NCBI RefSeq assembly: GCF_009755275.1
Contig: NZ_WQLA01000005.1
Coordinates: forward strand, 186,001-250,000
Origin: Mucilaginibacter aquatilis
GTDB taxonomy: Bacteria > Bacteroidota > Bacteroidia > Sphingobacteriales > Sphingobacteriaceae
DNA length: 64,000 bases
Direction: 5' to 3'
Shown here: positions 62,327-64,000 of the stretch, one piece after another
Layout of the letters: each line of letters opens with the position of its first letter
Numbering within the stretch: the stretch's first letter is position 1
The notes under the pieces: model-generated
Databases searched by the model: none
Told to the model about the DNA's origin: nothing
The model's input: only the letters and a program-made list of their open reading frames with translations
Program-made: the position numbers and the translations under genes

Positions 62327-62341
62327 AGCTTTTAAAAGACG

Positions 62342-62349
62342 TATCTTTG
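62342..62349 (+). promoter_or_regulatory. Putative -7 box of pheS
   Basis: TATCTTTG matches TAnnTTTG, 19 bp upstream of the pheS ATG and 15 bp after kbl. No -33 TTG, so read-through from kbl is equally possible. Confidence 0.3.
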
Positions 62350-62368
62350 CCAGGTAAGGCTAACTATA

Positions 62369-63403
62369 ATGCAGGAATTAATTGATAAATATACCGCGGA
62401 GGTTGAGGCATTTTCACCGGCAAATGCCGACGAATTGGAGACTTTCCGTATTAAATTTTTAGGCACCAAAGGTTTAATTAAAGACCTTTTTGAGCAGTTC
62501 AAAAGCACTACACCCGAAGAGAAACGCACCTTAGGTAAAGTGCTTAACCAGTTTAAGCAATTAACTGAAGCAAAACACCAGGAACTCAAAGAGCAATTTG
62601 ATTCGCAGCTTACTACAAGCACCAACCAGCAGGATTTGACTTTGCCCGGCGAAGGTTTTGCTGTGGGTTCACGCCATCCGTTGTCGCTGGTTCGCAATGA
62701 AATTATTGACATTTTCAAGCGTTTAGGCTTTGTTGTAGCCGAAGGACCTGAAATAGAAGATGACTGGCATAATTTTTCTGCGCTTAACTTCCCAGAGGAG
62801 CACCCTGCCCGTGATATGCAGGATACTTTCTTTATCACCAAAGATGGTGGTCAGGATAGTATTGCCTTGCGCACACACACTTCATCGGTGCAGGTACGGA
62901 TGATGGAAAACGGCAAACCTCCGTTCCGCGCCATTATGCCGGGCCGTGTATACCGTAATGAAGCTATCTCTGCACGCGCTCACTGCTTTTTTCACCAGGT
63001 TGAGGGCTTGTATGTGGATGAAAACGTATCATTTGCCGACCTGAAGCAAACGCTTTTTCACTTTGTGCAGGAGCTTTATGGCGAAGGTACCAAGGTTCGT
63101 TTCCGCCCTTCGTACTTCCCGTTCACCGAGCCATCGGCCGAAATGGATATATCATGCACCATTTGTAAAGGTGCCGGCTGTAATATGTGTAAACATAGTG
63201 GCTGGGTTGAAATTTTAGGTTGCGGTATGGTTGATCCTAACGTACTTGAAAACTGTGGCATTGATAGTAAAAAATATACCGGTTTTGCATTTGGTATGGG
63301 CATTGAACGTATTACCAACCTTAAATACGTTATACGCGATTTACGTCTGTTCTCGGAAAATGATGTGCGCTTTTTAAAGCAATTTAAAACCGAAATAGTG
63401 TAA
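62369..63403 (+). CDS. pheS: Phenylalanyl-tRNA synthetase alpha subunit
   Basis: A 344-residue class II synthetase subunit. N-terminal coiled coil (FRIKFLGTKGLIKDLFEQFK), then motif 2 region GRVYRNEAISARAHCFFHQVEGL, motif 3 FAFGMGIERITNLKY, and the Phe-binding segments DMQDTFFI, HTSSVQVRMM. The IRDLRLFSENDVRFLKQF ending is typical. pheT is not adjacent. A lipoprotein gene begins 3 bp after the stop. Confidence 0.97.
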   Translation: MQELIDKYTAEVEAFSPANADELETFRIKFLGTKGLIKDLFEQFKSTTPEEKRTLGKVLNQFKQLTEAKHQELKEQFDSQLTTSTNQQDLTLPGEGFAVGSRHPLSLVRNEIIDIFKRLGFVVAEGPEIEDDWHNFSALNFPEEHPARDMQDTFFITKDGGQDSIALRTHTSSVQVRMMENGKPPFRAIMPGRVYRNEAISARAHCFFHQVEGLYVDENVSFADLKQTLFHFVQELYGEGTKVRFRPSYFPFTEPSAEMDISCTICKGAGCNMCKHSGWVEILGCGMVDPNVLENCGIDSKKYTGFAFGMGIERITNLKYVIRDLRLFSENDVRFLKQFKTEIV

Positions 63404-63406
63404 TTA

Positions 63407-63820
63407 ATGAGGATATTGGTTTGCCTGATAGGGCTTATACTAACACTTACCGCATGTGGTAAACAAGACCAAAGCTATATACCTAGTGTTGCGGTCAACT
63501 ATCAGGCACCACTTACCGACCCTCGCTTAAGCCGCTTGAATGCAATAGGCGGCTCAGTAACCGTTCCGGGCGGCGTATCAGGTATCATTATTTACAGGGC
63601 CTCAGCCAGCAGCTACGTTGCGTTTGACCGCTGCAGCAGCTATCAGCCTGAAAGGCGCTGCGCCGTAACCATTGATGATACCGGCCTTACCGCTACAGAC
63701 CCCTGCAGCGGTTCAAAATTTTTATTGAGCGATGGCTCTCCGGTTAAGGCACCGGCAACACGCTCACTGCGCACGTACAGCGTGTCAGTTAATAATGTTA
63801 GCATATTTGTGTATAATTGA
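63407..63820 (+). CDS. Rieske-fold-like lipoprotein lacking [2Fe-2S] ligands
   Basis: A 137-residue lipoprotein (lipobox LTAC, Cys17). The rest resembles a Rieske domain: GGSVTVPGGVSGIIIYR, then VAFDRCSSYQPERRC, DPCSGSKFLLSDGSPVKAPATRSLRTY. In a true Rieske protein the boxes are C-x-H and C-x-C-H; here the first His is Ser78, the second box is Asp98-Pro-Cys100-Ser101, so three of four ligands are lost, while Cys85 and Cys100 could form the structural disulfide. It follows pheS by 3 bp and may be cotranscribed with it. Confidence 0.75.
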   Translation: MRILVCLIGLILTLTACGKQDQSYIPSVAVNYQAPLTDPRLSRLNAIGGSVTVPGGVSGIIIYRASASSYVAFDRCSSYQPERRCAVTIDDTGLTATDPCSGSKFLLSDGSPVKAPATRSLRTYSVSVNNVSIFVYN

Positions 63821-63823
63821 TAC

Positions 63824-64000
63824 ATGGAAGCCGATAAAATAAGAGAAAGCATAAAGCGTTCGGCCCAGGAGCTGTTTCGCAAATTTGGCTACCATAAAAC
63901 CAGTGTTAATGAAATTGCCAAGAGGACTAAAATAGCCAAGGCAACCATTTATAAGTATTTTGAAAGCAAGGAGGCCATTTTGCACTCACTGCTAATGGAT
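63824..64000 (+). CDS. TetR/AcrR family regulator (N-terminal part, cut by window edge)
   Basis: The first 59 codons of a TetR-type repressor: helix-turn-helix RESIKRSAQELFRKFGYHKTSVNEIAKRTKIAKATIYKYFESKEAILHSL. Starts 3 bp after the Rieske-like lipoprotein gene on the same strand. The ligand domain and targets are outside the window. Confidence 0.92.
   Translation, partial: MEADKIRESIKRSAQELFRKFGYHKTSVNEIAKRTKIAKATIYKYFESKEAILHSLLMD

Noticed and set aside
62332..62841. 169-codon minus-strand frame
   Set aside because: Antisense to pheS; Ser/Cys-rich shadow.
1..64000. CRISPR array, insertion sequence, prophage or integrative element
   Set aside because: No regularly spaced direct repeats, transposase, integrase or phage structural genes were found.

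Overview
The window comes from a member of the Bacteroidota, most like Sphingobacteriaceae (Mucilaginibacter or Pedobacter type; the genus is inferred from gene content, not proven). Support: a SusC/SusD pair driven by an ECF sigma/FecR pair, Bacteroidota-only families (DUF5689, DUF4270, DUF5686, IPExxxVDY), GH97/GH2/GH28 enzymes, promoter boxes of the TAnnTTTG type, and few recognisable Shine-Dalgarno sites. It reads as ordinary chromosome: no phage, insertion sequence, integrase or CRISPR array was seen.

Layout. 1-2404: TetR-regulated RND efflux operon (pump cut by the window edge, lipoprotein adaptor, regulator) with three identical 17-bp operators. 2529-3248: pdxJ. 3338-14086: a minus-strand locus of ECF sigma, FecR, SusC with STN domain, SusD, DUF5689 lipoprotein, calcineurin-like phosphoesterase and glycerophosphodiester phosphodiesterase, probably an outer-membrane system for taking up and cleaving an organophosphate or phosphodiester. 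14417-23822: housekeeping genes (serine hydrolase, YbaB, metallo-hydrolase, comB, DUF4349, MazG-like, dtd, pyk, IPExxxVDY, acpP-fabF-rnc). 24069-24257: an oversized tRNA-like gene with its own promoter and terminator. 24331-32638: Lrp regulator, tex, small proteins, a CBM9/PKD secreted protein, cytochrome c, TlpA-like protein, PRTase, OmpA lipoprotein. 32928-39122: lone DppC-type permease, SpoIIE phosphatase, rnhB, glycosyltransferase, gcvT, VOC protein. 39232-45514: carB without the allosteric domain, then panC-panD followed by two secreted repeat/TonB_C proteins. 45672-49902: single-domain glycogen synthase-like protein, DUF4270 lipoprotein, glmS. 49992-57264: carbohydrate operon GH28-GH28-GH2-GH97 for pectin-like glycans, without its own SusCD. 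57397-64000: trhO, DUF5686 outer-membrane protein, kbl, pheS, a Rieske-like lipoprotein that lost its cluster ligands, and the start of another TetR gene.

The strongest items for follow-up are the tRNA-like gene at 24069-24177, the phosphoesterase SusCD locus, the three-site TetR operator array, and several intergenic inverted repeats. Most other genes are conventional. Several convergent or terminal genes are separated by clear intrinsic terminators. Three genes (comB, the DppC-like permease, panC) appear to start with TTG.
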